DNA from: Desulfosporosinus sp. I2
GTDB taxonomy: Bacteria; Bacillota; Desulfitobacteriia; Desulfitobacteriales; Desulfitobacteriaceae
Direction: 5' to 3'
Assembly (NCBI RefSeq): GCF_000960765.1
Contig: NZ_JYNH01000005.1
Coordinates: 34,150 to 98,149 of the forward strand
DNA length: 64,000 nucleotides
Made by a program: the position numbers and the translations under genes. A model generated the notes under the pieces. That model was not told the origin of the DNA and ran no database searches. It saw only the letters and a list, made by a program, of their open reading frames with translations. This document shows positions 1-8,723 of this stretch, in pieces; the stretch's first letter is position 1, and every line of letters starts with the position of its first letter.

Positions 1-97
1 TACCCATCGAAACTAGGAGAACAAGTAAACCATATTGGTTCTTAATGCAGTACCACCGTTGTCTTTCTGCCCCATTTATTTCTACTAGTTTAGACAT
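1..97 (-). CDS. 5' end of an unidentified gene, cut by the window edge
   Basis: Only the first 32 codons are present. An ATG at 97 follows a strong ribosome binding site (AAAGGAGATGAGGAGG) 7 bases upstream, so the start is convincing. The peptide begins MSKLVEINGAERQRWYC and then turns hydrophobic (GLLVLLVSMG), as if entering a first membrane helix. That would fit an integral membrane protein, but the fragment is too short to name a family. It is transcribed away from the MFS gene at 529. Confidence 0.55.
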   Translation of the reverse strand, partial: MSKLVEINGAERQRWYCIKNQYGLLVLLVSMG

Positions 98-528
98 GTC
101 TTAACCTCCTCATCTCCTTTTAGGTCGCCTCCAAACACAAAACCAACGTAATACCTTGTTATTTGAAGATTAGCACAAAGGCAAACGTTCTGTCTATAGC
201 GTCCTCATATAGTATCATCAATATACAATATGGTAAGTTTAGGGGATATTAAGCGATTATGTCGTAATTTGGAGTATTTTGCATTTATTTAATGGATTAC
301 TTATATTAGCTAGACTTATAGTTCCTATAGGAATTTATTATGATAATAAAATCAAATAATAAAAATGTGTCCTTAAACCACTTCAAAATGATAAACTTCA
401 GTATTATGAAGATTGAGGCTATAATATAATAAAACTCCAGTGAGCTCATTCAACTAAAGTTGAACATCGAATAATTTTGGGACTGATACAACGACGCAGG
501 TCATATGTATATCTTGAGGAGGGTTAAA
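98..528. other. Divergent intergenic region upstream of the MFS gene
   Basis: This AT-rich stretch of about 430 bases separates two divergent genes and holds no convincing reading frame. It contains the short palindrome TTCCTATAGGAA at about 321-332, a TATAAT hexamer at 420-425 that could be the -10 of a rightward promoter, and the palindrome at 449-464 listed separately. Beyond these I see nothing. Confidence 0.4.
449..464 (+). promoter_or_regulatory. Palindromic operator candidate between promoter and MFS gene
   Basis: TTCAACTAAAGTTGAA is a 16-base inverted repeat (arms TTCAACT/AGTTGAA). It lies about 24 bases downstream of a TATAAT box at 420-425 and about 65 bases upstream of the MFS start codon. 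That is a typical place for a repressor to block transcription. No regulator gene is adjacent in the window, so the binding protein is unknown. Confidence 0.4.
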
Positions 529-1725
529 ATGCACAAAGCTAGTCCCGAACTTGAAGGCCAGATATGGAATAAGACCTTCTTTTTAATTTTGACAGTATCT
601 TTTTTAATGTTTTTATCAATGTACATGCTCCTGCCAACGCTTCCCTTATATGCCCAAACCCTAGGAGGTAATGAAACCGTTGCCGGCACAATTGTTGGCT
701 TGTTTACTCTCTCGGCTGTTTTGGTACGTCCTTGGTTTGGAAACTTACTTGATAAAAAGGGAAGAAAAGCAATACTCATCATCGGGGTTGGTATTTTCCT
801 TATTTCAGCACTTGCTTACAACCTGGCCTTCTCAATTATTACCTTACTCTCGCTAAGAGTCGTTCACGGTATTGGATGGGGTGCATCTACTACGGCTACT
901 GGAACTATGGCTTCAGACGTGATACCCGCTGACAGAAGGGCTGAAGGAATGGGCTATTACGGAATAGCAGCCACCATCGCCATGTCCGTTGGGCCAGCAT
1001 TGGGTCTATTCCTAGTGAAGTACAGCAGTTACTTTGTCTTGTTTACAGGCGCAGCAATTTTAGCCACCCTCGGATTGGTTGGCTCTTTTTTTATCAATTA
1101 TGAAACACCCATTAAGCATCAGCCAGATGAAAAAGCCAAACTTGCAAAAGGTGTGATTTTGGAAAAATCCGCAATTCCTCCGGCTCTGGTTTTGTTTTTT
1201 ATCACCTTAACATACGGTGGAATAGTAAGTTTTTTACCTTCCTACGCAGATTTCCGAGGAGTTAAAAACATAGGGATATTTTTTACGGTTTATGCCTTGG
1301 TATTGTTGGTTAGCCGTCCGAGCATCGGAAAACTGGCGGACAAATATGGTGCCCGGAAATTCCTGGTGCCTGGAATAGTACTGATTGCTGCAGCCCTACT
1401 TTTACTGGCTTGGGCATCTTCCTTGCCCGTATTTCTGCTCGTTGCTGTCGTTTACGGCCTTGGTTTTGGAACAGTACAGCCAATTTTAAACGCCCTAGTA
1501 ATATCCTTATCGCCGCCCGAACGTAGAGGGTCAGCTAACGCAACCTTTGCCGTTGCCATGGACCTAGGCATTGGACTAGGAGCCGTTACTCTTGGCTTTA
1601 TTGCACAAAAAATGGGCTACGTATATATGTACGGCGGCTCGGCTATCTTTGCTCTGTTAGCACTTGTAATATACTATGCCATACTTCGCAAAAAACTACC
1701 CATTAAAGCGCAGGTACTTCCATAA
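529..1725 (+). CDS. MFS family transporter, probable drug or metabolite exporter
   Basis: The 398-residue protein has the usual 12 hydrophobic segments of the major facilitator superfamily. The first-loop motif is visible as GNLLDKKGRKA at the end of helix 2, and the second half carries the equivalent GKLADKYGARK. It would sit in the cytoplasmic membrane and exchange a small molecule using the ion gradient; the substrate cannot be read from sequence. An in-frame ATG at 505 lies further upstream, but ATG 529 follows TTGAGGAGGG at ideal spacing and is preferred. The 3' end overlaps the convergent GGDEF gene by 23 bases. Confidence 0.85.
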   Translation: MHKASPELEGQIWNKTFFLILTVSFLMFLSMYMLLPTLPLYAQTLGGNETVAGTIVGLFTLSAVLVRPWFGNLLDKKGRKAILIIGVGIFLISALAYNLAFSIITLLSLRVVHGIGWGASTTATGTMASDVIPADRRAEGMGYYGIAATIAMSVGPALGLFLVKYSSYFVLFTGAAILATLGLVGSFFINYETPIKHQPDEKAKLAKGVILEKSAIPPALVLFFITLTYGGIVSFLPSYADFRGVKNIGIFFTVYALVLLVSRPSIGKLADKYGARKFLVPGIVLIAAALLLLAWASSLPVFLLVAVVYGLGFGTVQPILNALVISLSPPERRGSANATFAVAMDLGIGLGAVTLGFIAQKMGYVYMYGGSAIFALLALVIYYAILRKKLPIKAQVLP

Positions 1726-2788
1726 ACACTCTATTTCTACCTGCCTGTTTAGCCTCATATAATGCCCAATCTGCCTGCTCTACTATTTTATTGATATCCT
1801 GAACAGTATCTGGATAGATTGCAACTCCAATGGACACCGTGATAGTTATGATTTGTCCATTAATTAAATAAAATTTATGCTCTTGTACGCCTGAACGGAT
1901 CCTCTCTGCCACCTCCAATACTTTATCTCTTGGGCAATCAGTCATTAAAACTGAAAATTCATCCCCACCATTTCGAGACAATATATCGGAATAACTACAT
2001 GAGCTTAATAAGATTTTACCTAAATCCTCAAGAACTTTGTCCCCATTCTGATGTCCATAATTGTCATTAATTTTCTTGAAGAAGTCAATATCAATAAACA
2101 GTAATGTTATGATACTACGATCCGTTAATTGGTTCATTATTTTATTAAGCTCACTATCAAACTGCCTGACATTATTAAGTCCTGTACGATGATCTCTTAT
2201 AGAATCAGCTTGGTATTTCCTATAAAGAAATCTTGATAAGTCAAGATGTCTAATGAAAAGATAAAGTAGGGTTGACGCTACGGCTGTCCCAATCCCGTAG
2301 GTGGTGATTGTTTCAAGTAATATCCATTGGTTTTCGATCAAAACCACATATGACAAACTAAGTATTATTGCAACATAGATACTCATCAATACCCAGGTTT
2401 TCAATTTACTTGCAGTGTATTTAGCTATTAGTCCACAACCTATACCCGTCAAAATGACTGTAATGGCTGTTATAACAGATGAATAGTTTAAACCAACATA
2501 AACCAACTGGAAAACCCCAATGATTAAACCTGTCATAAATGCAGCAACAAAACCACAGTATGTTGCAGATAGCATAATTGCTATATTTTGGAAGTCTAAA
2601 ATTACACCCGACATGACTTGGACTCTGTTGACCATCAAAAGTATCCCTAATACACCTGCCATTGAACTAAAAAATAGTCTTAATTTCAAAGGCGAAGAGG
2701 GAGTAATTTCTTCATTTATGAGAATTTGATTCCCAATGCTAATAACCGCAATAATCGTAGTAACGTTATAAAATAGGTCTTTTAACAT
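1703..2788 (-). CDS. Membrane-bound diguanylate cyclase (5TM LytS-type sensor plus GGDEF)
   Basis: The 361-residue protein has an N-terminal block of about six hydrophobic helices (roughly residues 5-180) resembling the 5TM receptor module of LytS/YhcK proteins. A GGDEF domain follows, at roughly residues 190-358. The active-site loop reads RNGGDEF (GGDEF at 274-278), so cyclic-di-GMP synthesis is expected. The inhibitory I-site RxxD is not conserved: the aligned stretch reads SYSD, so product feedback may be absent. The membrane module probably senses a ligand or membrane state. The gene stands alone and its last 23 bases overlap the convergent MFS gene. Confidence 0.88.
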   Translation of the reverse strand: MLKDLFYNVTTIIAVISIGNQILINEEITPSSPLKLRLFFSSMAGVLGILLMVNRVQVMSGVILDFQNIAIMLSATYCGFVAAFMTGLIIGVFQLVYVGLNYSSVITAITVILTGIGCGLIAKYTASKLKTWVLMSIYVAIILSLSYVVLIENQWILLETITTYGIGTAVASTLLYLFIRHLDLSRFLYRKYQADSIRDHRTGLNNVRQFDSELNKIMNQLTDRSIITLLFIDIDFFKKINDNYGHQNGDKVLEDLGKILLSSCSYSDILSRNGGDEFSVLMTDCPRDKVLEVAERIRSGVQEHKFYLINGQIITITVSIGVAIYPDTVQDINKIVEQADWALYEAKQAGRNRVFMEVPAL

Positions 2789-2938
2789 TGTAAAAAAACC
2801 CCCAAATAATGTCTTTGGAAAGTAATTCGCTTTTCTCTCATTAATTCCTTTATTTAATGGAATAATAAAAAAATACTATGGCAAATAATTTCTCCCAGCA
2901 ATATAAGTACCGAGCTTATATTAAGGGTCCAGCTTCAG

Positions 2939-3493
2939 CTAGTCTATGATTTTCACTTTTTCAATGGCTTTGCCAAAATACTCTTTCATTATTTTCCTCT
3001 GAGTGTTAATGAGCGCTATATATACTCCATTTTTGACACTTTCCTCTGAGGGCTCAGCAAACTTAGACGTAAAGTACAAACAAGCATAAGGGGTGAATCC
3101 TTTTTCCGCTAAATCCTTTTCAGATAGGCCCGTCAAATAACTCCTGAGATGATCTAGCTCTAAACTGAAGCCCTCTGAAAGCCTCTGTGCTTCATCATGG
3201 TCAACGACAATATCCTGATACGACAACGCCAATGCTTCGATGAAGGTCTTATCTAGATTATTCCTCAAAGCCTTAAGTTGTCCTTTGTTTTTATGATCTA
3301 CTAACATTGCATAGAGGATCAAAAGCCTTAAAGAAGATAGGCTGCCAATGAAATCTTCAAACTCTTTTGGTGATAATAAAGAATCGGGGTCAATCGCTAA
3401 ATAATCATCATAAGTGTAGGACGGAACTTTTAAAACCTCATCAGCAATCATTTTTATGAATAAGCTTAAACTGATCTTCTTTTTAAAAAACAT
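2939..3493 (-). CDS. Hypothetical cytoplasmic protein
   Basis: I do not recognise this 184-residue protein. It is charged and probably helical, with no signal peptide and no clear membrane helix beyond the short hydrophobic FKKKISLSLFIKMI near the start. It contains two cysteine-free halves rich in Leu, Asp and Glu and ends in KVKIID. The start ATG follows AAGGAG at good spacing. It lies upstream of the GGDEF gene on the same strand, 150 bases away, with no obvious terminator between them, so co-transcription is possible. Confidence 0.7.
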   Translation of the reverse strand: MFFKKKISLSLFIKMIADEVLKVPSYTYDDYLAIDPDSLLSPKEFEDFIGSLSSLRLLILYAMLVDHKNKGQLKALRNNLDKTFIEALALSYQDIVVDHDEAQRLSEGFSLELDHLRSYLTGLSEKDLAEKGFTPYACLYFTSKFAEPSEESVKNGVYIALINTQRKIMKEYFGKAIEKVKIID

Positions 3494-3567
3494 ACTTACA
3501 CTCCTTATCTTTAGTAGAGGACAAAATCCATTTTTCTGTACTTTTGAGGTACTAGTCCATCATGATT

Positions 3568-3897
3568 TTATTCCATGCGATCTATCATTGTTCTAAGATC
3601 ATCTATTCTTTCCGTTAATTTAAACCCAAGTTTTTTATAGATAGAGAAAAACACAAAGATATAAGCTACAACGCAAAATAAAAGCACTAAATTACTGTAC
3701 CATGGCCGCGCGGTCAAAACAAAACCATATTTTATTGCAAAATAAATATTAATGTAATTACTAACTAGTGCTAATCCGGCTAAAAAAACTAATACTGTTA
3801 CAGCTCCTTTTACGTACTCAATCCATAGTTGTCTTTTAGCCAATTTCTTATTTATCTTAGGTTGTCCAACTTTTTCTTGGTGATTAGATAACTCCAT
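3568..3897 (-). CDS. Small two-helix membrane protein, unknown function
   Basis: The 109-residue protein has a charged N-terminus and two hydrophobic segments at roughly residues 30-50 and 67-90, then a charged C-terminal tail (KLTERIDDLRTMIDRME). I do not recognise a family. An ATG at 3906 abuts the ribosome binding site AAGGGGAG with no spacing. The ATG three codons later, at 3897, has normal spacing and is the more likely start. It lies between the hypothetical gene at 2939 and the MBL-LTD gene, all on the minus strand. Confidence 0.6.
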   Translation of the reverse strand: MELSNHQEKVGQPKINKKLAKRQLWIEYVKGAVTVLVFLAGLALVSNYINIYFAIKYGFVLTARPWYSNLVLLFCVVAYIFVFFSIYKKLGFKLTERIDDLRTMIDRME

Positions 3898-3945
3898 TCC
3901 TGCCATCTCCCCTTATTTGTACTATTAGATCCCTGCAATAGTTTC

Positions 3946-5214
3946 TTATTTTTGGGATACCAACTGCCCCTGCTCATTATAAAGTGATCCCAAATCACCT
4001 TGATTATTCCAAATATTCAATACTGTCCAAACTAAGACATTGGTTCCTGCTTCAGCCTGTGCATTCTTTCCGCTGACAACCTTTAGAGTCTCACCCGCTG
4101 ACAAGGTTAAACCCGAAGGGAAAGTATAGGTCTGATTGCCTTGTTCACTAACTAGTTTCCATCCAGTTAGGTCGATCACTTTCTCACTACTATTCTTTAT
4201 GGTAACAATTTCGTTTCTTAAATCTATGCTTGATATCATCACCGAACCTGAAGATATATTTGGAGCGTTCTGTACAGGTTGAGCGATTGAGGATGAGGAT
4301 GAGGATGAGGATGAGGATGAGGACGAGGACGAGGAACCGGATGCCGTGAATGTTAGTGTATCTCCATCCGTAGTGGCAACGACCGTTCCATCCTGATCCG
4401 TCCGATAGACTTGCACTTTAGCATTGGCTAATTTACTTAACGTAACTTGTGTAGGATGCCCATAATCATTATTAAGTCCTACAGAAATCACAGCGTACTT
4501 TGGAGAAACAGCTTTTAGAAATGCATTTGTTGTTGAACTCGTGCTCCCATGGTGTCCAACTTTTAACACTGTGGCCTGTAAATCCAGCCCATGTTTCAGC
4601 ATTTCTGCTTCCGAAATATCTTCGGCATCCCCTGTTAATAGAAAAGAAACCTTACCAGAGGTGATCTTTAAGACAGCACTGTAGTTATTGAGATCTTCAT
4701 ATTGATCACTATTAGGTGCTAGGAATATTCCCGATATTCCCGGAACATCCAACTTAACTTCAGCCTTAACTCTTATTACTTTAGCACCACTGGCTTTAAC
4801 TGCTGTCAAAAAATCCTCAAACGTTTTTGTATTAGATGGACCATTGGTCATATAAACCTGTTTTGGTGGAAAACTGTGAATCACGGTATCTAGCCCACCA
4901 ATATGGTCTTCATGAGGGTGAGTGGCGACAACGGCAGAAAGCTCCTTGACTCCTTGGGATTTAAGATAACTTACTACCCCGGGTCCATCATCCGTATTTC
5001 CACCATCGACAAGAATTGTCTGACCGTTAGGAGCAATCACTAAAATACTATCCGCCTGGCCAACATTAATAAAATGAACTTGTAAAAGGCTGCTTTTATC
5101 CGTTTGGTTGGACGCTATGCTAGGAGTTATCGGTTTTGCTGTACTGCAGCCAGCAAGAAGCAATAAAGACATGATAATCAGCGGTAGGATAAACCGCCTG
5201 TTATGAAATAGCAA
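3946..5214 (-). CDS. Lipoprotein with ComEC-like metallo-beta-lactamase domain and C-terminal lamin-tail domain
   Basis: The 422-residue protein begins with a lipoprotein signal (LLLLAGCS), so it should be anchored outside the membrane. Residues of about 45-290 form a ComEC/Rec2-type metallo-beta-lactamase fold with the metal motif THPHEDHIGG and a later GHHGSTSS. A run of about 18 serines links this to a lamin-tail (LTD) domain in the last 110 residues. Soluble ComEC-like hydrolases of this kind are thought to be secreted nucleases, but activity is not established. The start is TTG 5214 behind GGGAGGAG. The DUF3006 gene 14 bases upstream is a common partner of this family. Confidence 0.85.
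   Translation of the reverse strand: MLFHNRRFILPLIIMSLLLLAGCSTAKPITPSIASNQTDKSSLLQVHFINVGQADSILVIAPNGQTILVDGGNTDDGPGVVSYLKSQGVKELSAVVATHPHEDHIGGLDTVIHSFPPKQVYMTNGPSNTKTFEDFLTAVKASGAKVIRVKAEVKLDVPGISGIFLAPNSDQYEDLNNYSAVLKITSGKVSFLLTGDAEDISEAEMLKHGLDLQATVLKVGHHGSTSSTTNAFLKAVSPKYAVISVGLNNDYGHPTQVTLSKLANAKVQVYRTDQDGTVVATTDGDTLTFTASGSSSSSSSSSSSSSSSSIAQPVQNAPNISSGSVMISSIDLRNEIVTIKNSSEKVIDLTGWKLVSEQGNQTYTFPSGLTLSAGETLKVVSGKNAQAEAGTNVLVWTVLNIWNNQGDLGSLYNEQGQLVSQK
4289..4335. repeat. Hexanucleotide tandem repeat encoding a poly-serine linker
   Basis: Roughly eight copies of GAGGAT, drifting to GAGGAC, lie inside the MBL-LTD lipoprotein gene. On the coding strand they give an uninterrupted serine run between the two domains. 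Because the unit is 6 bases, gain or loss of copies would change the linker length without shifting the frame. Confidence 0.85.
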
Positions 5215-5228
5215 TGAAGTACTCCTCC

Positions 5229-5432
5229 CTACTCATCGAACAGGTTATCTAACATGCGTTTAGATATTTCTGCACGTTCCTTTGTCGCATCAAAGTCAAT
5301 ACCCACCTGAATGCTTATTACATCCCCTTCTTTAATACCTTGCGGCAAAACCCATCGGGGTAAATTAAACGTGCGACGATAATCCGTTTCGATGATCGCC
5401 CATTCTCCTTCAAAGCGCTCAATAATAAACAA
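5229..5432 (-). CDS. DUF3006 family protein
   Basis: This 67-residue protein matches the DUF3006 pattern: an N-terminal IIERFEGEWAIIE, a middle LPRWVLPQGIKEGDVI and a charged helical tail. The family forms a small beta-barrel of unknown function and is very often encoded beside ComEC-like metallo-beta-lactamase proteins, as here (14-base gap to the next gene). Translation most likely starts at TTG 5432, preceded by AAAGGGGA. The two genes probably form one transcript. Confidence 0.8.
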   Translation of the reverse strand: MFIIERFEGEWAIIETDYRRTFNLPRWVLPQGIKEGDVISIQVGIDFDATKERAEISKRMLDNLFDE

Positions 5433-5480
5433 ATTCTAATCCCCTTTACATGAGATTACTAAACACGGGGGAAACTGTGG

Positions 5481-5610
5481 AAACGCGGGGACAGGTACAC
5501 TGTTTCATGAGGAAACAGTGTACCTGTCCCCGCGTTTCCCCCTGTCCCCGCGTTTCCCCCTACCCCATGTTTCCCTGTCCCCATGTTTCCACTGTTTCCT
5601 TTTTTGGCAT
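5481..5610. repeat. GGGGACAGGT palindromic repeat cluster
   Basis: A perfect inverted repeat with 26-base arms (5481-5506 and 5512-5537) surrounds a 5-base loop. Partial direct copies of the right arm (CTGTCCCCGCGTTTCCCC and variants) follow to about 5610. The core GGGGACAGGT is shared with the clusters at 24685 and 42901. The cluster lies between divergent genes. It resembles REP-type elements mobilised by REP-associated transposases, but no such transposase is in this window. Confidence 0.8.
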
Positions 5611-5679
5611 TGACTACGAACAAGTTTCCACGTATTCTAGCAATAATTAACCGATTGTACTAGAAAGGAGCCTGACACT

Positions 5680-5865
5680 ATGTATGCTATCGTAAATTCA
5701 GATTGTATTGGTTGCGGTGCCTGCGAAGAGATTTGTCCACAGGTTTTCAGGATGAATAGCTACGAGATTGCTGAAGCTTATCTCAATCCCATTCCACAAG
5801 CTTCTGAAGAATCCACTAGAGAAGCGGCAAAAAATTGCCCGGTCGCAGCCATTATTTTAGAATGA
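5680..5865 (+). CDS. Ferredoxin, single [4Fe-4S] type
   Basis: The 61-residue protein carries CIGCGACEEICP (Cys9, 12, 15, 19) and a distal NCPVAA cysteine near residue 53. This is the arrangement of small one-cluster ferredoxins of the Desulfovibrio or Thermotoga kind, in which Cys9, 12, 15 and the distal Cys bind the cluster. It would act as a soluble low-potential electron carrier. GAAAGGAGCC precedes the start at good spacing. Its 3' end overlaps the convergent aldolase gene by 14 bases. Confidence 0.93.
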   Translation: MYAIVNSDCIGCGACEEICPQVFRMNSYEIAEAYLNPIPQASEESTREAAKNCPVAAIILE

Positions 5866-6901
5866 CATTATCACCCTCAAGGGCCTTTTCCATGTCCTCA
5901 ATAAAGGCTAATATCGCTTCCTCTTTCGTCGCCCAAGAGGTGACAAGGCGGATCGCAGAGTTTTCAGCATCAACCTTTGACCAAACAAAAAATGCGTAAT
6001 CCTTCTGTAGATCTGTAATCAATCGATTGGGTAGTATAGGAAATAGTTGGTTTGATGGCGAGTTTACTAAGAACCTAAAGCCTGCTCTGCTAATTTCCGC
6101 CCTGAGTATGTCTGCCATTTTATTGGCATGCTTGGCCAGATCAATATAAAGGTTATCTCTAAAAAGCTCAAGAAATTGTATTCCTAAGAGTCTTCCTTTA
6201 GCGAGGAGTGCCCCTTTTTGCTTCATATGAAATCGGAAATCTTCCTTAAGCGATTGGCGACAAATCACTAACGCTTCCCCAATAAGTGCTCCATTTTTGG
6301 TTCCTCCAATATAGAAAGCATCCACAAGTCTTCCTAAATCAGAGAGTTCCAGGTTACTCTCTTCTGAACACAAAGCTGAACCTAACCTAGCTCCATCCAT
6401 GAACAGAAAAAGATTGTTTTCCTTGCAGAACCTACTTAGCTGTTCCAGTTCGTACTTATTATAAATTGTGCCGATTTCCGTCGGATTTGAAATATAGACC
6501 AACTTGGGCTTCACCATGTGTTCGTCAGTATGTAAATCAAGTGCCGCCTTGATGTGGGAATCGTTAAGTTTCCCATCCTCTACTTCTATGGATATAATTT
6601 TATGCCCAGTGGCCTCTATTGCTCCGGTTTCATGTACCAAAATATGACCCGTATTGGCGGCAATGACAGCTTCATGAGGCCTTAAAAATGCCGAAATAGC
6701 GGTAAGATTTGTTTGCGTACCCCCTGAGAGCAGATGAATATCGAGGTCGTTTCTCCCCATTCTTTCCTTTAACAGATCAACTGCTTTCCTCGTATAACAA
6801 TCCTCTCCATACCCTTCATCCTGCTTAAAGTTTGATTCAATCAAGGCCTCCAATATTCTTGGATGCGCTCCCTCACTGTAGTCGTTCTTAAAACTGTACA
6901 T
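5852..6901 (-). CDS. ltaE: Low-specificity L-threonine aldolase (PLP-dependent)
   Basis: The 349-residue protein matches the threonine aldolase/beta-eliminating lyase family in full length (about 340-350). It opens with FKNDYSEGAHPRILEAL, has SGGTQTN for phosphate binding, MDGARLGSAL, and the lysine that would hold PLP in YIGGTKNGA. It should cleave L-threonine or allo-threonine to glycine and acetaldehyde in the cytoplasm. The start ATG follows AAGGGAG. It is downstream of the Nudix gene, with a possible weak terminator in between. Confidence 0.88.
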   Translation of the reverse strand: MYSFKNDYSEGAHPRILEALIESNFKQDEGYGEDCYTRKAVDLLKERMGRNDLDIHLLSGGTQTNLTAISAFLRPHEAVIAANTGHILVHETGAIEATGHKIISIEVEDGKLNDSHIKAALDLHTDEHMVKPKLVYISNPTEIGTIYNKYELEQLSRFCKENNLFLFMDGARLGSALCSEESNLELSDLGRLVDAFYIGGTKNGALIGEALVICRQSLKEDFRFHMKQKGALLAKGRLLGIQFLELFRDNLYIDLAKHANKMADILRAEISRAGFRFLVNSPSNQLFPILPNRLITDLQKDYAFFVWSKVDAENSAIRLVTSWATKEEAILAFIEDMEKALEGDNVILK

Positions 6902-6936
6902 TTTTAGGACTCCCTTTTGTTTTATCCAATTTTCAA

Positions 6937-6961
6937 CCCCTCCCTACTATAAGAGGAGGGG
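6937..6961 (-). terminator. Possible terminator after the Nudix gene
   Basis: CCCCTCC and GGAGGGG form a 7-base stem in the 66-base gap between the Nudix gene and the aldolase gene. On the minus strand it is followed only by TTGAAAATT, a weak uridine tract, so termination may be partial. Confidence 0.45.
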
Positions 6962-6967
6962 CTTCGT

Positions 6968-7354
6968 TTAACTCATAATTGTCTTTAGCTTTTCCACAAG
7001 TGGTATATCTGCAGGGGCATAGTCATATAAGTCTAACTCATGACGATTAACCCATTCAATGCGACTGTGAACGTTCAATGTCAAGTCACCGGAAAGCCAC
7101 TTACACCAGAAAGACATTAGCTTAATTGTACCACTATTATATGTATAGATGCTTTCAGCGAAGAAATCTAAAACTTCAATATCTACGTTTAATTCTTCTT
7201 TAATTTCTCGTTTTAAACATTCTTGAGGAGTCTCTCCAGACTCAATTTTACCCCCCGGGAACTCCCATTTGGTAGCTAAATTTTGGTCTAGCGCCCGTTG
7301 GGCTATGAGTATTGCTTTATCTCTTAAGATAATGGCGGCAGTTACTTCTGTCAT
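6968..7354 (-). CDS. Nudix hydrolase, MutT / 8-oxo-dGTP diphosphatase-like
   Basis: The protein of about 128 residues is short, as MutT proteins are. The Nudix box is clear: G-KIESG-E, then seven residues, then REIKEEL, with Asn in place of the usual glycine near its end. The nearby WEFPGGKIE is typical of MutT, which removes oxidised nucleotides such as 8-oxo-dGTP. A longer version could start at TTG 7378, but ATG 7354 with AAAGGG upstream gives the usual N-terminus MTEVTAAIIL. Substrate specificity is inferred from family only. Confidence 0.85.
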   Translation of the reverse strand: MTEVTAAIILRDKAILIAQRALDQNLATKWEFPGGKIESGETPQECLKREIKEELNVDIEVLDFFAESIYTYNSGTIKLMSFWCKWLSGDLTLNVHSRIEWVNRHELDLYDYAPADIPLVEKLKTIMS

Positions 7355-7444
7355 GTTTTTCAAACCCTTTAGCTTCAATTTCCTGAAACCCTTCTACGAT
7401 TCCTATCCTCATTTTCTCCAGTCGCTGTGACACTCACTTCTAAA

Positions 7445-8502
7445 CTATTCAATAATATATTCGACAAAAAGGGTTCGTTCATTCACGAGATTATGTTCGA
7501 GAACCCGCACTTGCTTGAGATTTATCTTACCTTCAAAAACACGAACGATTGGGCGAGTTGGTAACCCTTTGTTTTGTCCGACAATAACACCCGTCTCACC
7601 ATTATTAAGCTTAACAGTATATCCGGTTGGATAGGCAGCAATATACTGTAAAAATATCCGAATTAGCTCCTGGCGGAAACGCACCCCAGCGTTTGCCATC
7701 ATAATTTCACAGGCTACATGGGGTAATACTCTTGGAATGCCAGGAGAACCATGGATCAAACAATCATAGAAATCAGCAACCGCAACAATCTCAGCCTGAG
7801 GGTGAATAGCCGTGCCTTTTATCTGTCGTGGATAACCTTTGCCATTTGTCCATTCATGATGTTGATAAGCCATATGGGCAATAAAAATACTAGAGTCTTT
7901 CTTTTTACGGAGTAGATCATAGCCCTGTGTTGTGTGAGTTTGGTATAACTCCCTTTCTTCCTGTGTTAAGGGGCCTCGCTTATTAACAATTTCTTTCGGC
8001 AAATTGACAATTCCTACATCATGGAGCAGGCACCTAACGCAAGTTCATTGAGCTTATCAACAGGTAAGCCAAGCCCTTTGCCAAGCACGCTAGCTAATAC
8101 GCAGACGTTTACAGAATGAGCATATAATCGATTATCTATATTACGAATATCCATGAGGCTAATCATTATTTCCTTTTGAAAGAGAATATCCTGCACGATA
8201 TTTCTTATTGATCCTTGTAGATCTGATTCGTTATCCTTTCCTATTTGAATAGCTTTACAAGATTTTTCAATGGTAGCCATAGCCTCGTAACGGTGTTGAT
8301 CCGATATAACATCCTCAATGATAATATCACTGGTCAAATCATCATCAATATATATACCATGGACACCTAAATCCCGCAAGCGATTAATAAATGGTACGGT
8401 CAGAGCCACGCCCTTACCGAGTAATATCTTACCGTTTGAGGTGTAAATCTCCTTTGCTAAGACATCACCTTCATTAAGGCGCCCAACACTTACTTCTCGC
8501 AC
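7445..8502 (-). pseudogene. HD-GYP domain phosphodiesterase gene, broken by a one-base frameshift
   Basis: Two adjacent frames make one protein. The first (8502 down to about 8014) starts at GTG behind GGAGGAAACAAA and gives an N-terminal domain beginning REVSVGRLNEGDVLAKEI. The second (to 7445) contains the HD-GYP core with LLHDVGIVNLP and HHEWTNGKGYP. The frames join if one C is restored near 8029-8033, where GCCCTGCTC would read GALLHD instead of the present GCCTGCTC. Intact, it would degrade cyclic-di-GMP in the cytoplasm. Either the gene is recently inactivated or this is an assembly error in a C run; all catalytic residues remain. Confidence 0.85.
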
Positions 8503-8675
8503 TTTGTTTCCTCCAATAGAAATCAGTTTAATTTCCCAAACCCTTACTACAAATTATAATAGTATTTCGGCATAAAAGTGTTATTTCCTTTAACTTCTTA
8601 CAAATGAATGCTAACTTGTCTAATATTTATGGAATGCAATGAAGTACAATAACAATAGTTTATAAGATTGAAGAA

Positions 8676-8712
8676 AACAGACCCTTTCTTTTTCACTTCG
8701 AAAGGGTCTGTT
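8676..8712 (-). terminator. Intrinsic terminator of the NhaC gene
   Basis: AACAGACCCTTTC and GAAAGGGTCTGTT form a perfect 13-base stem just past the NhaC stop codon. On the minus strand it is followed by TTCTTC, so termination of that transcript is likely. It could also act on the other strand. Confidence 0.75.
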
Positions 8713-8723
8713 GAAGAATTTGC

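Noticed and set aside
5450..5650. Open frame across the GGGGACAGGT cluster
   Set aside because: Its composition is set by the repeats (CPRVSP-type units), so it is not a gene.
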